64,000 bases of DNA, from contig NC_014666.1 of NCBI RefSeq assembly GCF_000166135.1, positions 7,006,001-7,070,000 of the forward strand, written 5' to 3'. The position numbers and the translations under genes were made by a program. Source of the DNA: Pseudofrankia inefficax (lineage in GTDB: Bacteria > Actinomycetota > Actinomycetes > Frankiales > Frankiaceae). Under the pieces are notes generated by a model, which searched no databases, was not told the origin of the DNA, and saw only the letters and a list, made by a program, of their open reading frames with translations. Each line of letters opens with the position of its first letter. The stretch's first letter is position 1. Below, in pieces: positions 39,856 through 47,980 of the stretch.

Positions 39856-41820
39856 TTACTGCTCGCCGTCGAGCGCGGTCCGCAGAGCCCCGGTCTGCCG
39901 GCGAAGATTCTCGATCAGATTCAGGTTATTGGTGACGGCGGTGCGGCGCGGCGCGTTCTGCTCATCCGCGCGCCTAAGGGTCCGGTTGTGCTCGGCTATC
40001 TCCTCCTCCAGCTGGCTGATCGCGATCGTCAGTGCGTCGGTGACGTGGTCGCGCAGCGTCGCCATGGCCGAGCGCAACGACTGCTGCACCACCGGCGGCA
40101 GTTCCGTCCTCAGCCGGTCCGACACCGTCGAGACATAACGACGGGCGTCGGCGCGAGCCTTCATCGTCTCCTCGTTGCCGATCCGCCGGCGGCCGACGGC
40201 GAGAACGACGGCCACCCCGGCGACGACCGGGGCCACCGGCCCGAGCGCGAGCGACGCGCCGCTGAGCAGCGTGAAGGTCAGCGTGCCCAGGCCGACGCTC
40301 GGCACGATCCGGTCGAACGTCTCGCCGAGGCCGCGCCGCTCCGGGCCCGAGCGCGCGACCGTCGGCAACGTCCTGAGCCGGTCCGGCAGCGCGAGGCCGA
40401 GCGAGAGCTCCGGCATGCCCGCGGCCTCGAACCGCTGGCCCAGCTCGCCGGAGATCTCGGCGAGCCCCCGCTCGACGAGGTGCTGCATGGTCATCCAGAT
40501 GGCGCCCACCGAGCCGGCCAGGTCCCGGGGCAGCTGCGCCAGGTACTCGGTTCCCGCGGCGACGATCCGCTCGTCCGCCTCGGCCTGCAGATCGGCGATC
40601 AGCCTGCTCAGCTCGAGCCGGGCCGTGTTGTCCAGGCCCTGGAAGCGTTCGGCCAGGTGGGCCCGCCACCAGGCGGTCTCCTCGCGGGCCGCGGCCAGCC
40701 GGGTGCGCCGGTCGTTGATCTCGGCGAGCAGGGCCGGGTCGTGCGCGAGCGAGCGCAGCCGGGTGCGCTGCCCGGCCTCCAGCCGGTCCAGCACCTGACC
40801 GGTGGCGTGCAGGGTGTTGCGCATCCGGATCCGGTCGGCCCGGTCGGCGACCGTGTCGGTGAGCGCGGCCATCAGCGGGACGAACCCGCTGCGCTCGGTC
40901 AGCGTCGCGGCCCGGTCGGCCCGGCCGCGCTCGGCGAACCGGTCCGCGTCGATCTTGAAGCGGCTGCTCACCGGGAACCACGGCGCGTCGGCGAGCGCCG
41001 GCGCGTGGTCGCGGATCAGCTCCTGGTTGCGGGCGAGCACGTTCCGCCAGTCCGGGTACTTGTCGATCTGGGCGAGCACGAACAGCACCTCGCTGGTCCG
41101 CTCGCGCAGCTGGCGCAGGAAGCCGTGCTCGGACGCGGTCAGCTCGCTCTGGCCGCTGACCACGAACAGCAGCGCGTCCGCGGCGCTGGCGGCGGCGGCC
41201 GCGGCCCGGGCGTGGCCGGCCACCAGGCCGCCGACCCCTGGCGTGTCCACCAGCCGAAGCCCGTGGCGCAGCAGCGGGTCGGGCAGCCCGATGTCGACGT
41301 GCAGCACGTTGTCCCTGGTCGCCAGGCCCGCCCGCGCCGGATCGTTCGAGCGGGCCGGATCGACGGCCGCGTACTCGGCGAGATCGGCGAGGTCGATCGG
41401 GACGACCTCCGTGCGTACCGCGGGCGCCTCCCCCGGGCCGCCCGCGGCTCCTGCCGACGACGGGGAACCGGCGGCTCCCACCGGCACGGCCACCGTCGCG
41501 CGGGCGATGTCCTGCTCCGCGTAGCCGACCGTCAGGTGGACGTTCGTCGCCACGTCGACGTCCACCGGCAGCAGGCCCTCCCGGCCGAGCAGCGCGTTGA
41601 GCAGCGAGCTCTTGCCGCGCTTCTTCTCGCCCACGACGACGACCGTGGCCGCGCCGGCCCGCAGCCGCTGCGTCGACAGGGTCAGCAGGCTCGCCCCGCT
41701 CTGCTCCCCGACCGACACCGCGATGGCCGCGGTGTCGGTCGCGGCCCGTGCCACCCGGGCGGTGAGCAGGCTCCCGTCGACCGGGGCGGCGCCGGCAGCG
41801 GGCGGGCTCGGAGCGGTCAC
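39856..41820 (-). CDS. Dynamin-like GTPase, first of the cluster (IniA-like)
   Basis: A 654-residue large GTPase. G1 is GEKKRGKSS (64-72), G2 threonine in ATNVHLTV, G3 DTPGVGGL (192-199) and G4 LAQIDKYPD (251-257). Long helices follow, then a hydrophobic stretch (GLGTLTFTLLSGASLALG and APVVAGVAVVLAVG) that fits a membrane-inserting hairpin as in other bacterial dynamin-like proteins. Its last part (REEI-type coiled coil, ISQLEEEIAEHNRTLRRADEQ) may form the tip of the stalk. The GTG shares one base with the TAG of the upstream GrpE-like gene, so expression is coupled to that membrane protein. Confidence 0.87.
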   Translation of the reverse strand: MTAPSPPAAGAAPVDGSLLTARVARAATDTAAIAVSVGEQSGASLLTLSTQRLRAGAATVVVVGEKKRGKSSLLNALLGREGLLPVDVDVATNVHLTVGYAEQDIARATVAVPVGAAGSPSSAGAAGGPGEAPAVRTEVVPIDLADLAEYAAVDPARSNDPARAGLATRDNVLHVDIGLPDPLLRHGLRLVDTPGVGGLVAGHARAAAAAASAADALLFVVSGQSELTASEHGFLRQLRERTSEVLFVLAQIDKYPDWRNVLARNQELIRDHAPALADAPWFPVSSRFKIDADRFAERGRADRAATLTERSGFVPLMAALTDTVADRADRIRMRNTLHATGQVLDRLEAGQRTRLRSLAHDPALLAEINDRRTRLAAAREETAWWRAHLAERFQGLDNTARLELSRLIADLQAEADERIVAAGTEYLAQLPRDLAGSVGAIWMTMQHLVERGLAEISGELGQRFEAAGMPELSLGLALPDRLRTLPTVARSGPERRGLGETFDRIVPSVGLGTLTFTLLSGASLALGPVAPVVAGVAVVLAVGRRRIGNEETMKARADARRYVSTVSDRLRTELPPVVQQSLRSAMATLRDHVTDALTIAISQLEEEIAEHNRTLRRADEQNAPRRTAVTNNLNLIENLRRQTGALRTALDGEQ

Positions 41821-42887
41821 TATCGCGGCACCTGGTCGGCTCGGAAGACGACGACCGCCGGACGGCGCAGCACCTTGCCATGGTCGGTGAACCCGGTGAA
41901 CTCGGTGCTCGCGACGGTCATGTGCCGCCCTGGGTCGGTCGTCGGCTCGCTGCCGGTGGCCTCCTGCAGGTTGGGGTCGAACGGGTCGCCCTCGTTCGGG
42001 GCGACGACCTCGACGCCGACGTCGGCCAGCTCGGCGTTCAGCCGCCGCCACAGGCCGCGGTCGGTGTCCTGCAGCCGGTCGGAGACGTCGATGCAGGCGC
42101 GGACCAGCCGGTCACGCTCCTGCGCGGCCCGGGCCACCGCCGGGTCGACGCGGGTCGGGGCCCCGGTCGCCGGCGCGCGGCCACCGACCGGCGCCATCGG
42201 GCGGGTCTGTGCCCAGGCCGCCTCCCCGCCGGCACCGGCGATCTCCCGGTAGTCGACGTCCGACCAGCCGGACTGGCCGGACTGGCCGGCCGGAACCCGC
42301 CCGGCGGCCGGCGCGGGTACGTCGTCGTGCCTCCCGCCGCCGACGAGCCGGGCCACTCCGTAGCCGCCGGCCGCGCCGAGCACCAGCCCGAGCAGGATCC
42401 ACAGCCCGGTGTGGCCGCCGCCCTTGCCCTTGTCGCCCGGATTGACCACCGCGGGCGAGCTTGTCTCCGCCGGTGGCGTCGTGGTCGCGGGGGGCGTCGT
42501 GGTCGCCGGTGGCTTCGTGGTCGCCGGGGGCTTCGTGGTCGGCGGGGGCGTCGTCGTCGCCGCGTCGTTCCGCGAGTCGGTCCCGGTCCCGGTCCCGCCA
42601 GCGGAGCCCTGCTGGCCGCCCCCGGTGAGAACGCTGGTCGTTTCCGGGCCTTGCACGACCACGCCGGGTCCGCCAGCCGGCGTGGTAGGTGCAGGCGTGT
42701 CGGCGGCAGCCGGGCCGGCGAACGCGGCCAGGCCGAGCGTCGCGAGCAGCAGCGCGCCAGCGGTTCCCACGCCGACCCGCACCCACCGCGACCGGCCGAC
42801 GGCGCCGGCTCGGGCCGCCGTCCGGTTCACGGTCGCGGCTGCCCCGGTCTCGGCTCTGGTCTGGGTCGACTGGCGGTGGTTGGGCAT
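41820..42887 (-). CDS. Membrane-anchored GrpE-like nucleotide exchange factor
   Basis: A 355-residue protein with a signal-like N-terminus (basic residues, hydrophobic 38-57, AxA-type site near 62), a Thr/Pro-rich outside stretch (about 64-150), a membrane helix (161-184, GLWILLGLVLGAAGGYGVARL) and a cytoplasmic tail. The tail (about 252-347) fits the GrpE C-terminal half: a helix (ERDRLVRACIDVSDRLQD ... LNAELADVGVEVVAP), then DPFDPNLQEA and FTDHGKVLRRPAVVVF, as GrpE reads FDP..HEA and GY..G.VLRPA. GrpE proteins release ADP from Hsp70. Two Hsp70 ATPases are encoded directly upstream. An ECF-type promoter is present at 42933. Confidence 0.78.
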   Translation of the reverse strand: MPNHRQSTQTRAETGAAATVNRTAARAGAVGRSRWVRVGVGTAGALLLATLGLAAFAGPAAADTPAPTTPAGGPGVVVQGPETTSVLTGGGQQGSAGGTGTGTDSRNDAATTTPPPTTKPPATTKPPATTTPPATTTPPAETSSPAVVNPGDKGKGGGHTGLWILLGLVLGAAGGYGVARLVGGGRHDDVPAPAAGRVPAGQSGQSGWSDVDYREIAGAGGEAAWAQTRPMAPVGGRAPATGAPTRVDPAVARAAQERDRLVRACIDVSDRLQDTDRGLWRRLNAELADVGVEVVAPNEGDPFDPNLQEATGSEPTTDPGRHMTVASTEFTGFTDHGKVLRRPAVVVFRADQVPR

Positions 42888-42932
42888 CGCTCCCCCTGCG
42901 CGAGGCTGCCGCCGGATCCGACGGCACGGATT

Positions 42933-42960
42933 GGACGGCGTGACCGGGCCCAGATGTTCC
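42933..42960 (-). promoter_or_regulatory. ECF-type promoter P3, upstream of the GrpE-like gene
   Basis: Read on the minus strand: GGAAC (42960-42956), 18 bases, then CGTCC (42937-42933) within CGTCCAATCC. The -10 part is nearly the same as in the two other promoters of this cluster. The start codon is 46 bases downstream. Confidence 0.6.
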
Positions 42961-43047
42961 GCCCGCGTGGAAACAGTTCGCGAGATCTCGGACCGGCCGG
43001 GGGTCGAACGTGAGCGCTGGGCCGGTGGCTCGGCCACCGGCCGACGG

Positions 43048-44907
43048 TCAGCAGCCACCGATCACGCAGCCGTGGTCGTACCAGAACTCGTAGGCGCTGG
43101 ACGGCGTGCCCTCGTACAGACCGACGTTGAGCGTCGAGTCCGTGGTCCACATGAACGAGTAACTGCTCGACAGGTTGTAACAGAACACGACGCCGACCCG
43201 GCTGCCGCTGACCGTCCAGGTGCTGAAATGGTCCCCGCCGGAGCCACAGGAGCCCTGGGTGAGGCCCTGACCCGCGCTCTCCAGGTAGGCGTTCTTGTCG
43301 CTGGTCGAATCGAACTGCGCGAAATAGACCGGATGGCCGTTGTCCCGGCTGGAACAGCTGATGGAGGCGACCGGCGCCGGCGAACCCGTGAACTCGGGGA
43401 GGTTCTCGCAGTCGTCCTTGTCGATCCCGCTGTCACCGAGGCTGTCGTAGAGATCCCAGGCCTCCGAGGGCAGGTTGTCGCGCGGGTCGGGGGTCGTGGG
43501 CTCCGGCTCCGGCGAGTACTCGGTGGTGACCTCTTCTATGGGCGTCTCGACGTCGTGCGTGCTGATGACCGGGTCGGGCGTGACGACCGCGTCGCTGGTC
43601 ACCGGTGGGTTCGGCGCCGGAGACACCGAACCGCCGCCCGCGACGTCGCCGCCGCCGTGGTGGCGGCTCAGCACGATCGAGGGGATGAGCACGGCCGCGA
43701 GCACCCCGACCACGGCCGCGCCGATGAGCGTCTGCCGACGGCTGCGCCGAGGGGCCGGCGGGAGGGGCGGAACGGGCGGAACGGGCGGTGGCGGCGGAGG
43801 GGGCGGCGGTACCACCGGCCCGGCCGCGGCGGGGAGGTGCGGGATCGCGGCGCCGAGGACGACGACGGTCTTCGGGTCGGCGGTCGCCACGGGTGGCCGC
43901 CCCAGCGCCTCCGTGAGCAGCTCGCTGACCAGCGGGACACCGCTCGATCCGCCGGTCAGGTACACGGCCGCGAGGTCGCCGGGCGCCTGGCCCGTGCCCT
44001 CGACCGTGGCGACCAGCTCGGCGACGGTGGCGCGCAGCCTGTCGTTGATCGCCGCCTCGAATTCGGGCCTGGTCAGCCGGATCCCGTCCTCGAGACCCGG
44101 CGGGTAGATCGTCGTGTGCGGGAAGCGGGACAGTGCCTCCTTGGCCGTGGTGATGTCAGAACGCAGCAGGTCCTGGCGACGGCGGGCGTCGCGAGACTCG
44201 CCGCTCCACAGGGCGTCCCAGGCGGCCCGGTCCTGATCGCCGGCGTCCCGCACGTGCCCGGCGACGATCTCCCGTAGCGCCTCGTCGAGGTCCTCGCCGC
44301 CGAGGTTCGGGTCACCGCCGGGACGGCCCTGCACGGTGAATCCGTCCGCGGTGCGGGTCAGGACGGCCGTGTCGAACGTGCCGCCGCCGAAGTCGTAGAC
44401 GGCGACGTACGCGCCGACCGGGACGTCGTGCTGGTGGGCGTGCCAGACCGCCGCGGCGACCGGCTCGGGCACGAAGCTCGGCTCGGACAGCCCCGCCTTG
44501 CTCGCGGCCAGCCGCAGCCGGTCGAGCTCCGCCTCCCCCCAGCGGGCCGGGTGGGTGAGCACCACCCGCGCCGGCTCGTCGCCGCCGGCCAGCCGCCGCG
44601 CCTCGTCCCGGACCCGGCGCAGCAACGCCGCGACAAGATCCGCCGTGTCGACGGTCGTCTCTCCGAGCCGCGTCTGGGTGGCGTTGACGAGCGCCCTTTT
44701 CGGCAGCCGTTCCGCCCGCTCCGGAAACGCGCCACGCAACGACGTCGCCGCCCGGCCCGTGATGAGCACACCGCTCTCGTCGAGCACGACCAGCGAAGGC
44801 AGATATCGGCTCTGCTCGACCTCCACAAGGGTCGCCTCACCGCCGTCGACGGTGATCGCCGCCGTCGTGAAGCTCGTCCCGACGTCTATCGCAAGCGTCC
44901 AGCCCAT
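43048..44907 (-). CDS. Transmembrane Hsp70-family ATPase
   Basis: The 619-residue protein starts with an Hsp70/DnaK-type actin-fold ATPase (about 1-370). It has phosphate-1 AIDVGTSFTTAAI, phosphate-2 AVYDFGGGTFDTAVL and adenosine YLTGGSSGVPLV motifs. The usual peptide-binding domain is missing. In its place come a poly-Pro stretch, a membrane helix (about 402-424, AAVVGVLAAVLIPSIVL) and an outside domain rich in Ser, Asp and Thr with about six cysteines, ending in CVIGGC. It would couple an outside sensor domain to ATP hydrolysis inside. GGGGGG precedes the ATG. The next gene encodes a GrpE-like factor. A promoter at 44941 lies upstream. Confidence 0.88.
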   Translation of the reverse strand: MGWTLAIDVGTSFTTAAITVDGGEATLVEVEQSRYLPSLVVLDESGVLITGRAATSLRGAFPERAERLPKRALVNATQTRLGETTVDTADLVAALLRRVRDEARRLAGGDEPARVVLTHPARWGEAELDRLRLAASKAGLSEPSFVPEPVAAAVWHAHQHDVPVGAYVAVYDFGGGTFDTAVLTRTADGFTVQGRPGGDPNLGGEDLDEALREIVAGHVRDAGDQDRAAWDALWSGESRDARRRQDLLRSDITTAKEALSRFPHTTIYPPGLEDGIRLTRPEFEAAINDRLRATVAELVATVEGTGQAPGDLAAVYLTGGSSGVPLVSELLTEALGRPPVATADPKTVVVLGAAIPHLPAAAGPVVPPPPPPPPPVPPVPPLPPAPRRSRRQTLIGAAVVGVLAAVLIPSIVLSRHHGGGDVAGGGSVSPAPNPPVTSDAVVTPDPVISTHDVETPIEEVTTEYSPEPEPTTPDPRDNLPSEAWDLYDSLGDSGIDKDDCENLPEFTGSPAPVASISCSSRDNGHPVYFAQFDSTSDKNAYLESAGQGLTQGSCGSGGDHFSTWTVSGSRVGVVFCYNLSSSYSFMWTTDSTLNVGLYEGTPSSAYEFWYDHGCVIGGC

Positions 44908-44940
44908 CTATCCCCCCGGAAACAGATCTCGACCAGGATT

Positions 44941-44967
44941 GGACGTTGACGGGCGCCGAAAGGGTCC
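44941..44967 (-). promoter_or_regulatory. ECF-type promoter P2, upstream of the transmembrane Hsp70
   Basis: Minus strand: GGACC (44967-44963), 17 bases beginning CTTTCGGC, then CGTCC (44945-44941) followed by AATCC. It shares the -35, the CTTTCGGC-like start of the spacer, the spacing and the -10 with P1 at 47819. Confidence 0.65.
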
Positions 44968-45008
44968 CCGCCAACCGGCCTCGCCGCGCGGGAGCCGCGG
45001 CGGTTCTG

Positions 45009-47525
45009 TCAGCGGTTGCCGGTCTCGGCGTCCAGCGTGAGCAGGGTGCCGGCGGACGTGCCCACGGCGACGAGGGCCGACGCGCCGAGGCCAGGCAAAC
45101 CCGTGATCACGATCGGCGAGGCGTCCGACAGGCCGCCGAGCTTCGCCGTCCAGCGGCTGGTGCCCGTCGCGGCGTCCAGCCCGTGCAGCCGGCCCCGGGC
45201 ACCCGTGATCACCACCAGGCCGGCGGCGAGGGCCGCGTTCGCGTGGTCACCGCCGATGTGCCGGGTCCAGCGGACGGAACCGTCCCGGGTGTCCACCGCG
45301 GTCAGCATCCCGCCCTGGCTGGTGAGATACGCGATCCCCTCCGGGTCGACGGCGGGCGCGGTATAGACGCCGCCGCTCAGCGGGCGACGCCACCGTGCCT
45401 GCCCGGTCGCCGCGTCGATCCCGTGCAGCACGTGGGCGTGACTTCCGACGACGACCAGGTCCGCCTGCCCCGTCGAGGCGGTGAGGACCGCTGGGGCCGA
45501 CCAGATCGCCCCACCGGCGTCGTACTGCCAGCGCAGGTCACCCTCGTCTGTCCCGACGGCATAGAGCAGACCGTTGCCGCAGCCGACGTAGAGCGTGTCG
45601 CCGACGACAGCCGGTGCGGCGGCGACCCAGCCACCGGCGGGCTGGATCCACCGGACCGCTCCGGTCTCCGCGTCCAGGGCGTACACCCTGCCGTCCCAGC
45701 CGCCGGCGAACAGGAGGCCGCCGGACAGCGCCGGCGCGGCGTCCACGCCGCTTGCCCCGTGGAACACCCAGCGCGGCTGGCCCGTCGCCGCGTCCAGGGC
45801 CAGGAGCTGGTTCGGTCGGCCGCCGCAGTAGACGACGCCGTCCGCGACGACCGGCGACGAACCGCCGTTGCCGAGGCCCAGGGCCCAGGGCTGGTGACCA
45901 GTCGCCAGGTCGACCGCGTGCAGCCTCCCGGCCACGCCGGTCACGAACAGCGTCGGCCTGCCACCAGGACCCACCCCGACGGCGGGTGACCCCGCGCCCA
46001 GCCGGCTGATCTTCGTCTTCCAGAGACCGGGCTGGGACGCCAGCGTCGGCCCAGTGCTGGCGGTTGCCGCGTACTGCCGCGGCCCGGCCGGAGCCGCCGG
46101 GGGAAGGCCGCCCCAGCCGGTTCCAGGCGGTGGCGTGCCCGGCGCCGGGCCAGCGGCCGCAGACGTGACCGCCGCCGGTACTCCCGGCCATCCCGGCGGA
46201 ACCGGATCGGCCCAGGCGTGGGCACCGGTCCGCCGGGGGCCACCGCGGAACAGCGCCGCCGAGCCCGGAGCGGCGGCGCCCGGTACCCGGGACCCGTCGC
46301 CTGCCCGAGCGGTGACGGACGGCTGGCCGACCGGCGGCTGACCAACGGCCGGCGGCCCGACGGGCGGGCGACTGACCAGCGGCGGGGGACCAGCCGGGCG
46401 GCCGACGGGCGTCTGGCCTACCGGCGGGCGGCTGACCAGCGGTGGCGCGGCGGTCGGGCCGGCCGCGATCAGGGCGCCGAGAGCGGTGACGGTCTTCGGA
46501 TCGCCGGTGGCGCGCGGGAGCTGGCCGGTGCGGGCGCTGACCAGCTCGCTGACCCGGGGCATCCGGGTGGCGTTGCCGGTGAGGCAGATCGCGGACAGCT
46601 GTTCCGGGGCCAGCCCGGCGGAGGCGATCGTGGCGACCAGCTCGTCGATGCTGGCGTCGAGCCGGCCGCCGACGGCGTCCTCCAGCTCCCGGCGCGTGAC
46701 CCGGATGCCGTCGTCGAAGCCCATCAGATAGAGGGTGTGCGTCGCGGAGCGGGACAGCGACTCCTTGGCCAGGACGAGGTCCTGGCGGGTGAGCGCGCGG
46801 GTGCGGTTGCCGGCCCGTGACGTGTCCGACCAGAGCCGGTCCCAGCGGGCCTGGTCGAGATCGGCCGCATGCCCGCCGACCACCTCCAGCATCGCCTCGT
46901 CGACGTCCTCCCCGCCGAAGTGCCCGTCCCCGCCCGGGCGGCCCACCACGGTGAAGCCACCACCGACCCGCCGGAGCACCGCCGTGTCCAGCGTGCCGCC
47001 CCCGAGGTCGTAGATGGCGACGTGCCCGCCGTCGGGGATGTCCTCGCTGGCCGCGTACCAGCTGGCCGCCGCCACCGGCTCCGACACGAACACCGGAGTC
47101 GGCAGCCCCGCCTTCTCCGCGGCCAGCCGCAGCTTGTCCAGGTCGGCCGCCGTCCAGCGGGCCGGGTGGGTCAGCACCGCTCGCGACGGCGGCGTCCCGT
47201 CCGACCTCCGCCTCGCCTCCGCGGCCACCCGCCGCAGCACCGCCGCGACGACGTCGACGGTCCCGACCGTCTCCTCGCCGAGCAGGATCGCCTCCGCGGT
47301 GACCAGCGCTCGCTTCGGCAGCCGCTCCAGCCGCTCCGGAAACGCCCCGCCCTGGCTGACGGCCGTCTTCCCTGTCGTCAGTTGCCCGTCCGGGTCCAGC
47401 CACACGGCGGACGGCAGATACCTGCTGTTGTCGATCTCCAGCACCTCGGCGGCCCCGCCACCGACCTGCCAGGCCGCGCAGGTGAAACTCGTCCCGAAGT
47501 CGACCGCCAAGGACCAGCCCGTCAT
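45009..47525 (-). CDS. Hsp70 ATPase fused to a PQQ-type beta-propeller
   Basis: An 838-residue fusion. The N-terminal Hsp70 ATPase (about 1-365) has AVDFGTSFTCAAW, AIYDLGGGTLDTAVL and CLTGNATRMPRV. A Pro/Val/Gly-rich linker of ~150 residues follows with repeated RPPVG/QPPVG units. The C-terminal ~320 residues form about seven repeats of the PQQ-like propeller type (LLALDAATGQPRW, VYALDAETGAVRW, LHGIDAATGQARW, LTAVDTRDGSVRW, LHGLDAATGTSRW). No peptide-binding domain, signal peptide or membrane helix is present. The propeller may replace it as protein- or ligand-binding part. Its ATG overlaps the stop of the short Hsp70 fragment gene (ATGA). Confidence 0.9.
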   Translation of the reverse strand: MTGWSLAVDFGTSFTCAAWQVGGGAAEVLEIDNSRYLPSAVWLDPDGQLTTGKTAVSQGGAFPERLERLPKRALVTAEAILLGEETVGTVDVVAAVLRRVAAEARRRSDGTPPSRAVLTHPARWTAADLDKLRLAAEKAGLPTPVFVSEPVAAASWYAASEDIPDGGHVAIYDLGGGTLDTAVLRRVGGGFTVVGRPGGDGHFGGEDVDEAMLEVVGGHAADLDQARWDRLWSDTSRAGNRTRALTRQDLVLAKESLSRSATHTLYLMGFDDGIRVTRRELEDAVGGRLDASIDELVATIASAGLAPEQLSAICLTGNATRMPRVSELVSARTGQLPRATGDPKTVTALGALIAAGPTAAPPLVSRPPVGQTPVGRPAGPPPLVSRPPVGPPAVGQPPVGQPSVTARAGDGSRVPGAAAPGSAALFRGGPRRTGAHAWADPVPPGWPGVPAAVTSAAAGPAPGTPPPGTGWGGLPPAAPAGPRQYAATASTGPTLASQPGLWKTKISRLGAGSPAVGVGPGGRPTLFVTGVAGRLHAVDLATGHQPWALGLGNGGSSPVVADGVVYCGGRPNQLLALDAATGQPRWVFHGASGVDAAPALSGGLLFAGGWDGRVYALDAETGAVRWIQPAGGWVAAAPAVVGDTLYVGCGNGLLYAVGTDEGDLRWQYDAGGAIWSAPAVLTASTGQADLVVVGSHAHVLHGIDAATGQARWRRPLSGGVYTAPAVDPEGIAYLTSQGGMLTAVDTRDGSVRWTRHIGGDHANAALAAGLVVITGARGRLHGLDAATGTSRWTAKLGGLSDASPIVITGLPGLGASALVAVGTSAGTLLTLDAETGNR

Positions 47526-47734
47526 CGCCGCCCACTTTCCCCGGTGCCTGACGGCGTCGCGGGGCTTCTCGTGTTGGCGACAGTCCGCCGCAGCTCAATC
47601 AGTGCGGGAATCAGATCGGAGTAATAGTCCGAGGCGATCAGCGTGATTCCTGCCTGCGCGAGGATGTCGTGCCCGCCGCTGGCAGCGGTGGTGAAGCTCG
47701 TGCCGACATCGATCGCCAACACCCAGCCAGCCAT
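47522..47734 (-). CDS. Short Hsp70-like fragment, first gene of the cluster
   Basis: A 70-codon frame begins MAGWVLAIDVGTSFTTAAS, the phosphate-1 start of the cluster's Hsp70 proteins. It then leaves the family with GGHDILAQAGITLIASDYY and ends after a polar tail. The promoter P1, a GGGGGG site and the ATGA overlap with the next gene are kept, so it is probably translated and may help start the operon. It can be the remnant of an Hsp70 gene with an internal deletion, or a small leader protein. Codon use is less GC-biased in the second half than in the neighbours. Confidence 0.6.
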   Translation of the reverse strand: MAGWVLAIDVGTSFTTAASGGHDILAQAGITLIASDYYSDLIPALIELRRTVANTRSPATPSGTGESGRR

Positions 47735-47818
47735 ATTCCCGTTCCCCCCGGAGCAGTGATGGCGTCCATGTCTCGGAATCCAGGCACGAGCTGGGCGCCT
47801 GACCCCTCGACGAAGGTT

Positions 47819-47845
47819 GGACGCCGCCGCCGGCCGAAAAGGTCC
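47819..47845 (-). promoter_or_regulatory. ECF-type promoter P1 of the Hsp70/dynamin cluster
   Basis: Minus strand: GGACC (47845-47841), 17 bases beginning TTTTCGGC, then CGTCC (47823-47819) followed by AACC. Same elements and spacing as P2 at 44941. It lies 85 bases upstream of the first gene of the cluster. Confidence 0.65.
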
Positions 47846-47980
47846 TGAAACTGTTGGCGGCCGTGGCCGCGGATGACCCGGGACCGGAGCCATGGCGGTC
47901 CGCCACGACGTCCAAGGCGCGACGCGTCCGCGCACCCGTCGTCCCGGGCTGACGGCCGGCGGGACGCGCTTCCCGCCCGG

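Noticed and set aside
39841-42252. Plus-strand open frame of about 800 codons
   Set aside because: Shadow of the dynamin-like and GrpE-like genes on the other strand.
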